A stretch of 64,000 bases of DNA from Acetilactobacillus jinshanensis (GTDB taxonomy: Bacteria; Bacillota; Bacilli; Lactobacillales; Lactobacillaceae): NCBI RefSeq assembly GCF_004359375.1, contig NZ_CP034726.1:62001-126000 (forward strand), written 5' to 3'. The translations under genes were made by a program, and so were the position numbers. Under the pieces are notes generated by a model, which ran no database searches, was not told where the DNA came from, and saw only the letters and a list, made by a program, of their open reading frames with translations. Shown here one piece after another: positions 53,372-62,478 of the stretch (position 1 is its first letter; each line of letters opens with the position of its first letter).

Positions 53372-54100
53372 ATGAGACAAATCATTTTAATTACCGGTGC
53401 CACTAAAGGCTTAGGTCTAGCTGACGCTAAGCGCCTTTCTCGTGACCCGAATAATCAGATCATTATTAATTCTCACCGTAAATTAAGCGATGACGAAGTT
53501 AAGAAGATTCAGGATCAGCTGGTACATCCAGCTGACATTTTAGTTGGTGACGTTAGTGACGAAAAAGCCGCTCAGGGCATGGTTAAAGATGTCTTTAAGA
53601 AGTACGGTCATATTGACGTTTTAGTTAATAATGCCGGCATCACCCGTGACACCTTAATCCCGTTAATGAAGGAAAAGGACTTTAAAGATGTTTTAGATAC
53701 TAACTTAGTCGGGACCTTTAACATGACGAAAGCCGCTCTTCGTTACATGTTCAAGAAGCGTCATGGTGTCATCGTTAATATGTCCAGTGTTTCTGGCTTA
53801 CATGGTAACTTAGGTCAAGCTAATTATTCCGCTAGTAAAGCCGGAATCGTTGGCTTAACCAAGACGACCGCCCAAGAAGGCTCGTTACGGGGGATCCGTT
53901 GTAACGCCGTTGCGCCTGGGATGATCGCTACGGCCATGACTGCTAAGTTAAGTGATCGGGTCGCTCGTCGTTGGAAGAAACAAATTCCGATGCATCGTTT
54001 CGGTAAACCCGATGAAGTTGCACAGACGGTCGAATTCTTAATCAATAATCAGTATATGACAGGTCAAGTCATCACGTTAGACGGTGGCTTGACCATTTAA
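53372..54100 (+). CDS. fabG: 3-oxoacyl-ACP reductase
   Basis: A 242-aa short-chain dehydrogenase. It reduces 3-oxoacyl-ACP with NADPH in the elongation cycle. The cofactor motif is TGATKGLGLADA, NNAGI follows, and the catalytic Ser-Tyr-Lys are in MSSVSGLHGNLGQANYSASKAG (quoted as its core NYSASK). The C-terminal GQVITLDGGLTI is standard. It starts two bases after fabD, so translation is probably coupled. Confidence 0.94.
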   Translation: MRQIILITGATKGLGLADAKRLSRDPNNQIIINSHRKLSDDEVKKIQDQLVHPADILVGDVSDEKAAQGMVKDVFKKYGHIDVLVNNAGITRDTLIPLMKEKDFKDVLDTNLVGTFNMTKAALRYMFKKRHGVIVNMSSVSGLHGNLGQANYSASKAGIVGLTKTTAQEGSLRGIRCNAVAPGMIATAMTAKLSDRVARRWKKQIPMHRFGKPDEVAQTVEFLINNQYMTGQVITLDGGLTI

Positions 54101-54120
54101 GTTTAGAGGAGAATCTTTTA

Positions 54121-54606
54121 ATGGACGAAGAATATATTTCAAAATTAATGAATAATTTTGAACACTCCAGTTTAAACGAACTCCGTTTAACAAGTGGCAG
54201 TGATTCAATTTACTTCAGTAAGTTGAATCAGCCGGGCGCAGTTGCTCAGAATAACGTGGCTCCTAAAGTACAGGCTCCCGTTGCTCAACCAGCTGCTACT
54301 CAAACACCACAGACGAACGCTAGTCAAGCCAAGCCAGCAACTAAACCGGCGGCCAAGAAACCAGCTGGTGCTAGTATCAAAGCACCATTAGTTGGGATTG
54401 TATACTTCCGACCCAACCCGAAGAAGCCTGTCTTTGCTAAGGTTGGTTCCCACGTTAACAAGGGCGACATTGTTTGTCAGATCGAAGCCATGAAGGTCTT
54501 AAACAACGTTAAGGCTCCTTGCAGCGGTACTATCACCAAGCAGTTAGTTAAGAACGGCTCAATGGTTCAATATCATCAGCCGATCTTCAGCATTAAGAAA
54601 GATTAA
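54121..54606 (+). CDS. accB: Biotin carboxyl carrier protein of acetyl-CoA carboxylase
   Basis: A 161-aa protein. Residues 1-40 are the conserved N-terminal interaction segment, 41-85 are an Ala/Pro/Gln-rich flexible linker, and 86-161 are the biotinyl domain. The biotin-bearing Lys is in IEAMKVLNNV (canonical EAMK). It carries CO2 from AccC to AccAD. GAGGAGA precedes the ATG. A biotin ligase gene lies later in the same operon. Confidence 0.95.
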   Translation: MDEEYISKLMNNFEHSSLNELRLTSGSDSIYFSKLNQPGAVAQNNVAPKVQAPVAQPAATQTPQTNASQAKPATKPAAKKPAGASIKAPLVGIVYFRPNPKKPVFAKVGSHVNKGDIVCQIEAMKVLNNVKAPCSGTITKQLVKNGSMVQYHQPIFSIKKD

Positions 54607-54609
54607 ACG

Positions 54610-55017
54610 ATGGACGCAGATAAATATATTCCACAACGTTATCCGTTTAAGATGACTGATCGGGTCATCGATATTCTGCCCGGTCTATCAGCAGACGCAA
54701 TTAAATTACTGAATATCAATGACTGGTATTTCGATAACCAGTCCAGTGATCCTAAGATGCCGAAACCGTTAGCAATCGAAGCACTGGCTCAAACTGGAGC
54801 TTGTGCAATTTTATCGATGAATCAATTCGCTGGTAAGAACGTCTTCTTTGGCGGGATTAAACAGGCCACTTTTAAAGACGCTTTCCGTCCAGGTGATATT
54901 TTACATTTGTCCGTTGAAATGCAGCGGATCATCGGTAATTTTGGCATTGGTCACGGAGTAATCGTTCGTAATCATAAGGTAATTTGTACTGCTGATTTAA
55001 TTTTTGCGGTCGAATGA
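54610..55017 (+). CDS. FabZ-like hot-dog protein lacking the active-site His
   Basis: A 135-aa protein of the FabZ hot-dog fold, at the place where many Firmicutes have fabZ (between accB and accC). The start is PQRYPFKMTDRVIDI, as in FabZ. The active enzyme has GHFP with catalytic His; here that place reads NQSSDPKMP, without His. The Glu of IEALAQTGA is kept. A true fabZ with GHFPGNPVMPG lies at 60172 in the same operon. It may have a structural or isomerase-like role, or be non-catalytic. It begins 3 bases after accB; no clear ribosome binding site is seen. Confidence 0.8.
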   Translation: MDADKYIPQRYPFKMTDRVIDILPGLSADAIKLLNINDWYFDNQSSDPKMPKPLAIEALAQTGACAILSMNQFAGKNVFFGGIKQATFKDAFRPGDILHLSVEMQRIIGNFGIGHGVIVRNHKVICTADLIFAVE

Positions 55018-55037
55018 GTTTGTAAAGGATGATGTCA

Positions 55038-56414
55038 TTGTTTAAGAAAGTATTAATTGCCAACCGTGGTGAAATTGCGGTCCAGATCATTCGAGCTCTT
55101 CACGAAATGGGCATCAAGGCGGTTGCCGTTTATTCAACAGCTGATCGTAACAGTATGTTCGTTCACTTGGCTGATCAAGCTGTCTGCATCGGTGGTCCAT
55201 TACCGGCTCAATCATACATCAACATGGGCGCCATCATCGACGCTGCCGTTTTGACCGGTTGTGACGCTATTCATCCCGGCTACGGTTTTCTAAGTGAAAA
55301 CGCTGAATTCGCAGCCTTATGTGAAGACTGTCATATCAAGTTTATCGGACCGAGTTCAAAGGCCATCAGTTTAATGGGGGATAAGGCCAGTGCCAAAGTT
55401 ACCATGAAAAAAGTTGGTATCCCGACCATTCCCGGTAGTGACGGCAATTTAAAGAATGTTCATGAAGCCTTGGATCTAGCTCATAAGATGGGCTACCCAG
55501 TGATGTTAAAAGCAACTGCCGGTGGTGGTGGTAAAGGAATCCGTAAAGCCACCGATGACAATAGCTTAATTCATGAATTTCAAGCCGATCAACGTGAAGC
55601 TCAGTTAGACTACAACAATGGCGCCATTTACATGGAAAAAGACATTCAGAACGCTAAACACGTTGAAATGCAGGCCATTGCCGATGACTTCGGCCATGTC
55701 GTATACTTCCCAGAACGTGACTGTTCATTACAACGTGAACACCAAAAGGTCTTAGAAGAAACGCCGTGTTCCGAAGTTTCACCTAAGGAACGAAAATACT
55801 TAGGCAGTTTAGTTACTAAAGCTATGAAAGCCACTCATTACACCAATACTGGTACCGTTGAATTCCTATTAGATGAAGACAACCATAAGTTCTACTTCAT
55901 GGAAATGAACGCTCGTCTTCAGGTTGAACATACGATTACTGAAGAAGTATCTAACGTTCAGTTGATCAAGGATCAGATTTTAGTTGCCGAAGGTCAGCCG
56001 TTACCATACACCCAGAAAGACATTCATCTGAATAGTTACGCAATGGAATGCCGAATCAACGCTGAAGACCCTGCTAAGAACTTCATGCCAACACCAGGTA
56101 AGATTATTTACGCTAACTTCCCGTTTGGTACGAAGGGTGTCCGAATTGATTCCGGAGTTCGTCAGGGTGACGTCATTTCACCATATTACGATTCCATGAT
56201 TGCTAAGATCATTGTCCACATGCCGACCAAGAAGCAGGCGGTATCCAAGATGGCTCGAGTTCTGAAGGAATTCGACATCAAGGGTGTTCATACCAACCGT
56301 CAGTTTCTGTTGGACTTAGTCCGTGATAAGGGCTTTCAAGAGGGCAACTTCAATAATCGTTATATTGAACAGTCGTTCTTAAAAGATTGGATGAGTAAAC
56401 ATGCAAAAGACTGA
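55038..56414 (+). CDS. accC: Biotin carboxylase subunit of acetyl-CoA carboxylase
   Basis: A 458-aa ATP-grasp enzyme that carboxylates the biotin on AccB. Typical blocks are FKKVLIANRGEIAVQIIRA, IHPGYGFLSENA, GDKASAK, the Gly-rich ATAGGGGKGIRKA, EMNARLQVEHTITE and ECRINAEDP. I place the start at the TTG of 55038, because AAAGGA lies 8 bases before it and the protein then starts MFKKVLIANRG like its relatives. ATGs at 55029 and 55032 overlap or touch the ribosome binding site and are alternatives. The gene overlaps accD by 14 bases. Confidence 0.95.
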   Translation: MFKKVLIANRGEIAVQIIRALHEMGIKAVAVYSTADRNSMFVHLADQAVCIGGPLPAQSYINMGAIIDAAVLTGCDAIHPGYGFLSENAEFAALCEDCHIKFIGPSSKAISLMGDKASAKVTMKKVGIPTIPGSDGNLKNVHEALDLAHKMGYPVMLKATAGGGGKGIRKATDDNSLIHEFQADQREAQLDYNNGAIYMEKDIQNAKHVEMQAIADDFGHVVYFPERDCSLQREHQKVLEETPCSEVSPKERKYLGSLVTKAMKATHYTNTGTVEFLLDEDNHKFYFMEMNARLQVEHTITEEVSNVQLIKDQILVAEGQPLPYTQKDIHLNSYAMECRINAEDPAKNFMPTPGKIIYANFPFGTKGVRIDSGVRQGDVISPYYDSMIAKIIVHMPTKKQAVSKMARVLKEFDIKGVHTNRQFLLDLVRDKGFQEGNFNNRYIEQSFLKDWMSKHAKD

Positions 56415-57210
56415 AACTGAAGTAGAAAAACGCATGGCCACACGGATTCCTGATCATATCTTCATCAAGTGCCCAATTTGCGGTCACGTCTTTTACCGTC
56501 GTGAATTAGGTAAGTATGATGTTTGTCCGCATTGCCAGTTCGGCTTTCGAATCGGCTCACAAAAACGAATTAATTTGACCTGTGATAGCTTCAAACCGAT
56601 GTTCCATAATTTACAGGCTCCAAAGCGCTTTGCCAGTGATAAAAAGTACTTAGCTAAGTTGCATCAAGTTCGGAAGCGCACTGGATTAAAGGAAGGTGTC
56701 GCAACCGGAGTTGCCACCATCAAGGATGAAAAATTTGCTTTAGCCGTTATGGACTGGCGATTCGTCATGGGTAGCTTAGGTGTTGCCATGGGTGAAAAGA
56801 TTACCCACTTGATTGAATTCGCTACCAAAAATAACTTACCGGTTATTCTATTCACCGTTTCCGGTGGTGCTAGAATGCAGGAAGGTATCGATTCCTTAAT
56901 GCAGATGGCTAAAGTTTCTCAGGCTGTATACGAACACAGCCAGAAGGGTCTACTTTTGATTGATGTCTTGACAGGACCGACAACCGGTGGTGTTACCGCC
57001 AGTTTTGCTTCCGAAGGTGACATTTTAGTCAGTGAACCGCATGCTTTAATCGGTTTTGCCGGTCGCCGTGTTATCGAAAAGACGATTCAGCAGGTCCCAC
57101 CGAAGAACTTTCAGCGTTCAGAAACGTTATTAAAGAACGGCTTCTTGGATAAAGTCGTTCCGCGTCCTCAGATGAAGACGTTTCTGTATAAGATGCTGAA
57201 GTGGAATTAA
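56401..57210 (+). CDS. accD: Acetyl-CoA carboxylase carboxyltransferase subunit beta
   Basis: A 269-aa subunit. The zinc ribbon is near residues 25-45 (CPICGH, CPHCQF). The carboxyltransferase body has FTVSGGARMQEG, TGPTTGGVTASFASEGD and FAGRRVIE. With AccA it moves the carboxyl group from biotin to acetyl-CoA, making malonyl-CoA. The ATG lies inside the end of accC (14-base overlap), which indicates translational coupling. accA follows after 12 bases. Confidence 0.95.
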   Translation: MQKTETEVEKRMATRIPDHIFIKCPICGHVFYRRELGKYDVCPHCQFGFRIGSQKRINLTCDSFKPMFHNLQAPKRFASDKKYLAKLHQVRKRTGLKEGVATGVATIKDEKFALAVMDWRFVMGSLGVAMGEKITHLIEFATKNNLPVILFTVSGGARMQEGIDSLMQMAKVSQAVYEHSQKGLLLIDVLTGPTTGGVTASFASEGDILVSEPHALIGFAGRRVIEKTIQQVPPKNFQRSETLLKNGFLDKVVPRPQMKTFLYKMLKWN

Positions 57211-57222
57211 GGAGGCCCTAGA

Positions 57223-57999
57223 ATGAAGAAAGCACCAGAAGCATACGATCGAGTTCTTGCAGCTCGTAGTAAAAATAAAGTTAGTATTAAGACCTTGATC
57301 AAAGGCATTACCGAAGATTTTATTGAACTTCACGGTGACCGAGCTTACCAGGATGATCCTGCCGTTATCGGTGGTATCGGTCTGATTAATCATAAACCCG
57401 TTACGATCGTTGGGATCCAAAAGGGTTATGATATGAAGTCGAACATGAAGCGTCACTTTGGTTCTGCCGAACCATCTGGTTATCGTAAAGCATTACGTTT
57501 GATGAAACAGGCCGCTAAATTTAACCGGCCGATCATTACTTTAATCAACACCCCAGGTGCTTATCCGGGTGTTGATGCTGAATACCATGGCCAGGGTTAT
57601 AATATCGCTCAGTCCATTATTCAAGGCTTGAACTTACCGGTTCCATACATCAGCGTTGTCGTTGGTGAAGGTGGTTCCGGTGGTGCACTTGCATTGGCCG
57701 TTGGTGATACCGTTTGGGCCTTTGAAAACAGTGTCTATTCAATTCTTTCACCGGAAGGCTTTGCCACGATTTTGTGGAAGGACTCCAGTAAAGCTCGTGA
57801 AGCCGCGTCCGTAATGGGCTTGACACCAAAGACATTGTTAAAGAAGCACATCATCGATAAAATCGTTCCTGAAGTTCATGATGCCAAAACGATGCGTCAC
57901 TTCAAGACGATGCTGATCAATGAGATCAAGACCTTGAGTAAGAAGCCGAAGTCACAATTATTGAAAGAGCGTCACGCTCGTTTCCGTAATTTTAATTAA
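57223..57999 (+). CDS. accA: Acetyl-CoA carboxylase carboxyltransferase subunit alpha
   Basis: A 258-aa subunit that pairs with AccD. Family blocks are ELHGDRAYQDDPAVIGGIG (quoted in full), NTPGAYPGVDAEYHGQG, VVGEGGSGGALALAVGD and YSILSPEGFATILWKD. The N-terminal helical region of the long alpha subunits is short here, as is common in Lactobacillales. GGAGG precedes the ATG. Confidence 0.95.
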   Translation: MKKAPEAYDRVLAARSKNKVSIKTLIKGITEDFIELHGDRAYQDDPAVIGGIGLINHKPVTIVGIQKGYDMKSNMKRHFGSAEPSGYRKALRLMKQAAKFNRPIITLINTPGAYPGVDAEYHGQGYNIAQSIIQGLNLPVPYISVVVGEGGSGGALALAVGDTVWAFENSVYSILSPEGFATILWKDSSKAREAASVMGLTPKTLLKKHIIDKIVPEVHDAKTMRHFKTMLINEIKTLSKKPKSQLLKERHARFRNFN

Positions 58000-58020
58000 A
58001 AGTTAAAAGAGATGTCAGTT

Positions 58021-58782
58021 GTGTCAGGAATTTTAGATGGTAAACAAATCGTCGTGATGGGAGCATCTAACCGCCGCAGTATTGCGTGGGGATGTGCCAA
58101 GGTCATGGCTGAACAGGGCGCTAAGATTATTTATACTTACCGTAACGCCCGCTCCAAGAAACATTTATCACGCTTAGTTGGTGATGATAAGCCAATGGTT
58201 CCGTGTGATGTATCCGATGACGAAAACATTAAGAATGCTTTTGCTGAAATTGGTAAGAAGTACGGTAAGATCGACGGGGTCGTTCATGCGATCGCCTATG
58301 CCGATCCTGAAACGTTACAGTCCAAGTTAATGGACGTTAAGAAACCCGGTTATAATTTAGCCCAGGATATCAGTACCTACTCGTTCATTTCCGTTGTTCA
58401 TTACGCTAGTAAGATTATGAATCCCAAGGGTAGCTTCATTACCATGACTTACATGGGTGCCACCCGAGCAATTCCAAATTACAACATGATGGGAGTTGCC
58501 AAAGCCGCTTTGGAAGCTAGTGTTCGTTACCTAGCTCGTGATTTAGGTCCAAAGGAAATGCGTGTCAACGCCATTTCTGCCGGTGCCGTTAAGACGTTAT
58601 CAGTTACTGGAATTAAGCATCATCGAGATCTCTTGAATGAATCAGAAGCTCGAACCGTTGATAAGAAGAGTGTCACCATTGACGAAATTGGTGGAGCTGC
58701 CGCTTTCTTAATGAGCGACTTATCAACCGGTGTTACTGGTAACGTGATCTTCGTTGATAAAGGAGTTCATCTTCTAACTTAA
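58021..58782 (+). CDS. fabI: Enoyl-ACP reductase (NADH)
   Basis: A 253-aa atypical short-chain dehydrogenase that does the last step of the elongation cycle. The cofactor region is VMGASNRRSIAWG, and the catalytic Tyr...Tyr-X6-Lys is in YMGATRAIPNYNMMGVAK (both Tyr and the Lys present). The GTG at 58021 fits AAAAGAG at nine bases and gives the family N-terminus SGILDGK; an ATG at 58012 touches the ribosome binding site and is less likely. Its stop overlaps the start of the next gene by one base. Triclosan is the known inhibitor of this family. Confidence 0.93.
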   Translation: MSGILDGKQIVVMGASNRRSIAWGCAKVMAEQGAKIIYTYRNARSKKHLSRLVGDDKPMVPCDVSDDENIKNAFAEIGKKYGKIDGVVHAIAYADPETLQSKLMDVKKPGYNLAQDISTYSFISVVHYASKIMNPKGSFITMTYMGATRAIPNYNMMGVAKAALEASVRYLARDLGPKEMRVNAISAGAVKTLSVTGIKHHRDLLNESEARTVDKKSVTIDEIGGAAAFLMSDLSTGVTGNVIFVDKGVHLLT

Positions 58783-59357
58783 TGATTGTTTTACACGATA
58801 CGATTACCAACCCGATTTATCAGCCGTTATATAAGCAATACCGAATTGACGTCCATAAATTTCACCCACGACAAAGTTTAGTGGGAAAATGTTTATTGGC
58901 GAAGTTATTTCACGTTCCATTATCGAAAATCATTAGTGGTGACATGTTTATTCACGGTCGATTTGGTAAACCGTACTTAAAAGATCATTCGTTATCCTTT
59001 AACATTACGAATTCAAAGGAGCAGGTGATCTTAGCTGCTGATAAAACACCGATTGCGGTTGACACCGAAAAGATTCGCCCAATTGATTACCATCGAATTC
59101 ATCGCGCCTTTACGGGTGATGAAATTAATTACCTGGCTAAAGTACCCAAGGATCAGCGTTCTCGAGCCACACTAAAGTTGTGGACGATTATCGAAGGCGT
59201 TCTAAAACAGGTAGGTACCGGCTTGAACGGTGGTGTCAGAACGGTTCATACTTTGGTACCGGATCTTAAGACTGCAACCCGGAAAGGTAAGCAGTATCGC
59301 TTAATTCCGTATAACGTAACTCCTGAATACGTCGGCACCATCATAAAGGATCTTTAA
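58782..59357 (+). CDS. 4'-phosphopantetheinyl transferase (Sfp type)
   Basis: A 191-aa protein of the Sfp superfamily, single-domain-like and short. It attaches phosphopantetheine from CoA to the Ser of the acyl carrier protein. The Mg-binding motif is IAVDTEKIRPID and the second motif is LWTIIEGVLKQVGTGL, corresponding to WxxKExxxK with the acidic Glu and the last Lys kept. GKPYLKDHSLSFNIT matches the first family block. The ATG overlaps the stop of fabI (ATGA-like junction). Its place in the fatty acid operon points to AcpP as the substrate. It could replace AcpS. Confidence 0.88.
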   Translation: MIVLHDTITNPIYQPLYKQYRIDVHKFHPRQSLVGKCLLAKLFHVPLSKIISGDMFIHGRFGKPYLKDHSLSFNITNSKEQVILAADKTPIAVDTEKIRPIDYHRIHRAFTGDEINYLAKVPKDQRSRATLKLWTIIEGVLKQVGTGLNGGVRTVHTLVPDLKTATRKGKQYRLIPYNVTPEYVGTIIKDL

Positions 59358-59359
59358 TC

Positions 59360-60142
59360 ATGGCTGATCAACTAGATTCATCACAGATTAAAAAATTCAT
59401 TACTACGAGCCCGAAACCGGTTGTTGATACGTTTGCGCAGATTGATTCAACCCAGACGTATTCGTTAAAGCATCAGTTCATCACACCACACGTGGTAATT
59501 GCTGATCACCAAACCCAGGGTCGAGGTCAGCGTGGCCACCGTTTCTATTCACCGAAGTCGAGCGGGATCTACATGACGATCACGTTACCGGCTAAACAAC
59601 GCTTCATTATGAAGCCCGGTGTTTTGACAGCTGGTTTAGGCGTTGCCGTAATTAAGGCCATTCAGCCTTACGTCCAGAAGCGAATTAATCTAAAGTGGAT
59701 GAATGATATCTACTTAGATCAGCGGAAATGTGGTGGGTTGTTAGTTGAAACCCACAGTACCAGTGATAATTCGATTCGTAGCTTTGTGATCGGGATCGGA
59801 CTAAATTTATATACCCATTCGTTTCCAAAATCGATTCAGCAACGAGCGGGTTATCTATTCAGTCATCAACCGTTGGTATCCCGTAACCAGTTAATCGCTA
59901 GGATTTATGATTACCTGGTTAAGATGGCACGTGCGTCAGATCAGGACATTTTAAATGATTATGAAAAACGTTTAATTTGGATTCATCAAAGTGTTACTTA
60001 TCAAATCAACGGTCGTCAGCAAATCGGTCGAGTTCTTGGCATTGATGACATGGCCCGACTATTAGTAGAAGATCAGCAACAGCAGATTCATCACTTAAAC
60101 TATCGAGACGCTTCGCAGGTGCGTCTACTACAAACTAGATAG
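59360..60142 (+). CDS. birA: Biotin-[acetyl-CoA-carboxylase] ligase
   Basis: A 260-aa biotin protein ligase. It makes biotinyl-AMP and transfers biotin to the Lys of AccB. Motifs are STQTYSLK, the adenylate loop TQGRGQRGHRFYSP, LKWMNDIYLDQRKCGGLLVE and VIGIGLNLY. It lacks the N-terminal DNA-binding domain of the bifunctional BirA, so it is not itself a repressor. It lies 2 bases after the transferase gene in the operon. Both modification enzymes being placed with their targets is notable. Confidence 0.94.
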   Translation: MADQLDSSQIKKFITTSPKPVVDTFAQIDSTQTYSLKHQFITPHVVIADHQTQGRGQRGHRFYSPKSSGIYMTITLPAKQRFIMKPGVLTAGLGVAVIKAIQPYVQKRINLKWMNDIYLDQRKCGGLLVETHSTSDNSIRSFVIGIGLNLYTHSFPKSIQQRAGYLFSHQPLVSRNQLIARIYDYLVKMARASDQDILNDYEKRLIWIHQSVTYQINGRQQIGRVLGIDDMARLLVEDQQQQIHHLNYRDASQVRLLQTR

Positions 60143-60171
60143 ATATACCAAAATTGAAAGGACATTATTTT

Positions 60172-60612
60172 ATGAGCGTTTTAAACACAACTGATATTAT
60201 GAAATTAATCCCGAACCGTTACCCAATCTTATTTATCGATAAAGTCGATAAGTTAGTACCGGGCAAGTTCATTGAAGCCACCAAGAACGTTACCATTAAC
60301 GAAAACTACTTCCAGGGTCATTTTCCTGGTAACCCGGTAATGCCTGGTGTCTTAATTATTGAAGCCATGGCTCAGGTTGCTTCAATCTTAATCTTAAAGT
60401 CACCTAAGTATAAGGGCATGACTGCTTACATGGGCAGCATTAAGAACGCTAAGTTCCGTAAAGTTGTTCGTCCCGGCGACGTTTTACGTTTTGACGTCAA
60501 GATGGGCCGTCAGCACTGGAACATGGGCTTAGTTGAATGTAAAGCCTATGTTGGTGACAAACGTGCTTGTGAAGCCGAACTCTCGTTTATCGTTCCGGCT
60601 GCTAAAAAATAG
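60172..60612 (+). CDS. fabZ: 3-hydroxyacyl-ACP dehydratase
   Basis: A 146-aa hot-dog enzyme. It removes water from 3-hydroxyacyl-ACP. The active-site His is in YFQGHFPGNPVMPG and the Glu in LIIEAMAQVA; the C-terminal part has VRPGDVLRFDV. GAAAGGA lies before the ATG at 60172, and a longer frame from 60154 overlaps that ribosome binding site. It is the complete enzyme, in contrast to the His-less copy at 54610. Confidence 0.95.
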   Translation: MSVLNTTDIMKLIPNRYPILFIDKVDKLVPGKFIEATKNVTINENYFQGHFPGNPVMPGVLIIEAMAQVASILILKSPKYKGMTAYMGSIKNAKFRKVVRPGDVLRFDVKMGRQHWNMGLVECKAYVGDKRACEAELSFIVPAAKK

Positions 60613-60624
60613 GAGGTATCTTTC

Positions 60625-61854
60625 ATGTCACATCGTGTCGCAGTAGTTGGAATGGGAGCCGTTAGTCCGTTAGGCAACGACTTACATTCTTTCCTTGACG
60701 GAATTTTTGCATCCAAGACTGGAATCGCACCGATTACCCACTTTGATGCCAGTGATACCGGAATTACAGTTGCCGCTGAAGTTAATAATTTCGATCCAAC
60801 CAAATATATGAAGCGGAAGACCGCTCGTCGAATGGACCGTTTTTCTCAGTTTGCCGTAACCTCTGCATTCGAAGCCATGAACAACGCCGGCTTAAAGAAG
60901 GGTGACTATAACCCTGATGACATCGGTGTTATCTACGGTTCCGGAATTGGTGGCTTAGATACCATTCAGGCTCAGGTTATCAAGATGTACAAGAAGGGTC
61001 CGCATCGTGTCTCACCATTCTTCGTTCCTGACGCCATCATTAACATGGCTGCTGGTAACATCTCCATTAACTTAGATGCCCGTAACATGAGTGAAGGGAT
61101 CGTTACCGCATGTTCATCCGGTACCAACGCCATTGGTGATGCCTTTGAACGCATCAAGCAGGGTAAAGCTACCTACATGATCACCGGTGGTGCCGAAGCA
61201 TCCGTTAACGAAATCGGAATTTCTGGTTTCGCCGCTTTAACCGCCTTATCAACGTCTAAGGATCCAAAGAAAGCCTCCATGCCATTTGATAAAGACCGTG
61301 ATGGTTTCGTCATGGGTGAAGGTGCCGGGACCTTAGTCTTAGAAGACTGGGATCATGCCAAGAAGCGTGGTGCTCACATCTTAGGTGAAATCGTTGGTTA
61401 CGGTAGTACCAGTGATGCCTACAAGTTAACCGCCCCACGTCCGGACGGCTCAGGTGCTATTCGTGCTATGGAACAGGCCATTAACGAAGGTCACATCGCT
61501 AAGAACGACTTAGACTACGTTAACGCCCATGGTACTGCCACCAAAGATAATGATGGTGCCGAAGCTCAAGCTATCGCCAAGTGTTTTGCCGGAAACGACC
61601 ACTTAGAAGTAAGCAGTACTAAAGGGATGACTGGTCATGCCTTAGGTGCCGCCGGTGCTTTAGAAGCCGTTATCGTAATCGGTGCTTTGAACCGTGGTCA
61701 GATGCCAGTTAACGTTGGCTGTTACCATCAGGATCCGGAAGCTAAGATTACCTTGGTCAATAAGCAGAATAACAAGAAGCCGATTACCACCGCCATTAGT
61801 AATTCATTTGGCTTTGGTGGTCATGACGCCGTCTTAGCATTTCGTAAAGCTTAA
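60625..61854 (+). CDS. fabF: 3-oxoacyl-ACP synthase II
   Basis: A 409-aa elongating condensing enzyme. The catalytic Cys is in VTACSSGTNAIGDAF, the first His in NAHGTATKDND and the second in STKGMTGHALGAAGA. The length is normal and all motifs are intact. AGGAGG lies 9 bases before the ATG. It is the last gene of the operon and is followed by a bidirectional terminator. In many lactobacilli fabF lies after fabG, so the order here is rearranged. Confidence 0.96.
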   Translation: MSHRVAVVGMGAVSPLGNDLHSFLDGIFASKTGIAPITHFDASDTGITVAAEVNNFDPTKYMKRKTARRMDRFSQFAVTSAFEAMNNAGLKKGDYNPDDIGVIYGSGIGGLDTIQAQVIKMYKKGPHRVSPFFVPDAIINMAAGNISINLDARNMSEGIVTACSSGTNAIGDAFERIKQGKATYMITGGAEASVNEIGISGFAALTALSTSKDPKKASMPFDKDRDGFVMGEGAGTLVLEDWDHAKKRGAHILGEIVGYGSTSDAYKLTAPRPDGSGAIRAMEQAINEGHIAKNDLDYVNAHGTATKDNDGAEAQAIAKCFAGNDHLEVSSTKGMTGHALGAAGALEAVIVIGALNRGQMPVNVGCYHQDPEAKITLVNKQNNKKPITTAISNSFGFGGHDAVLAFRKA

Positions 61855-61877
61855 TTTATAAAAATAATTTTTAGACT

Positions 61878-61921
61878 AAATAAAGCCATGATTTTTAATA
61901 AATCATGGCTTTATTTTTTAT
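61878..61921. terminator. Bidirectional intrinsic terminator
   Basis: AATAAAGCCATGATTT pairs with AAATCATGGCTTTATT and is followed by a T run. It ends the fatty acid operon and the opposing TetR gene. Confidence 0.92.
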
Positions 61922-62478
61922 TTGATTGATCGGTAGATAATCCCGATGATCACGGCCGCGTTACTGATTAGATCCTGAGCTGATTCCTTTTCACCGTGCC
62001 GGATCCAGGTAGATAGGGTACTAATAATTAAGTGGGTTAAATCTGATAAGAAGTAATCCATCTGCGCATCTGAGACGTTGTTAGCGATTCGAAAATGTTT
62101 CCGGATTAAGCTAAGTCGATTCATCAGGGTGTTATAAATGATCTGGGCTTGATGTGATTTGATAATGGCTTCAAATAACAGATGATTCTTGATGCACAAC
62201 TCAGCACAGTAGAGAAATAGGTCTCGTGTTGAACTGTTGTTTGACGATTTAGATTTAATGGCCGCCTGCTTAAAAAGCAGGTCACATTCATACGCCAACA
62301 CGTCGCGCTTCGAATCAAAGAGCCGGTAAAACGTTGCCCGGCCGATCGTTGCTTCATGAATGATCTGTGAAATGGTGATTTGGTTGAGATTATGATTCTT
62401 AGCGATACATTTATTAAAACCTTGGCAAATTAAAGTTGCGGACCGCTGAGACCGTTTATCAGGCTTAATGTGATACAT
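61918..62478 (-). CDS. TetR family transcriptional regulator
   Basis: A 186-aa repressor of the TetR family. The helix-turn-helix is at residues 28-58, with ITISQIIHEATIGRATFYRLFDSK (core ATIGRATFYRLF) typical of the family. The C-terminal ligand part is helical and has no recognised class. It is divergent from the MMPL transporter gene at 62610 and 131 bases from it. The intergenic AT-rich stretch probably holds the operator, so the usual reading is repression of the transporter and of itself. The end touches the terminator of the fatty acid operon. Confidence 0.88.
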   Translation of the reverse strand: MYHIKPDKRSQRSATLICQGFNKCIAKNHNLNQITISQIIHEATIGRATFYRLFDSKRDVLAYECDLLFKQAAIKSKSSNNSSTRDLFLYCAELCIKNHLLFEAIIKSHQAQIIYNTLMNRLSLIRKHFRIANNVSDAQMDYFLSDLTHLIISTLSTWIRHGEKESAQDLISNAAVIIGIIYRSIK

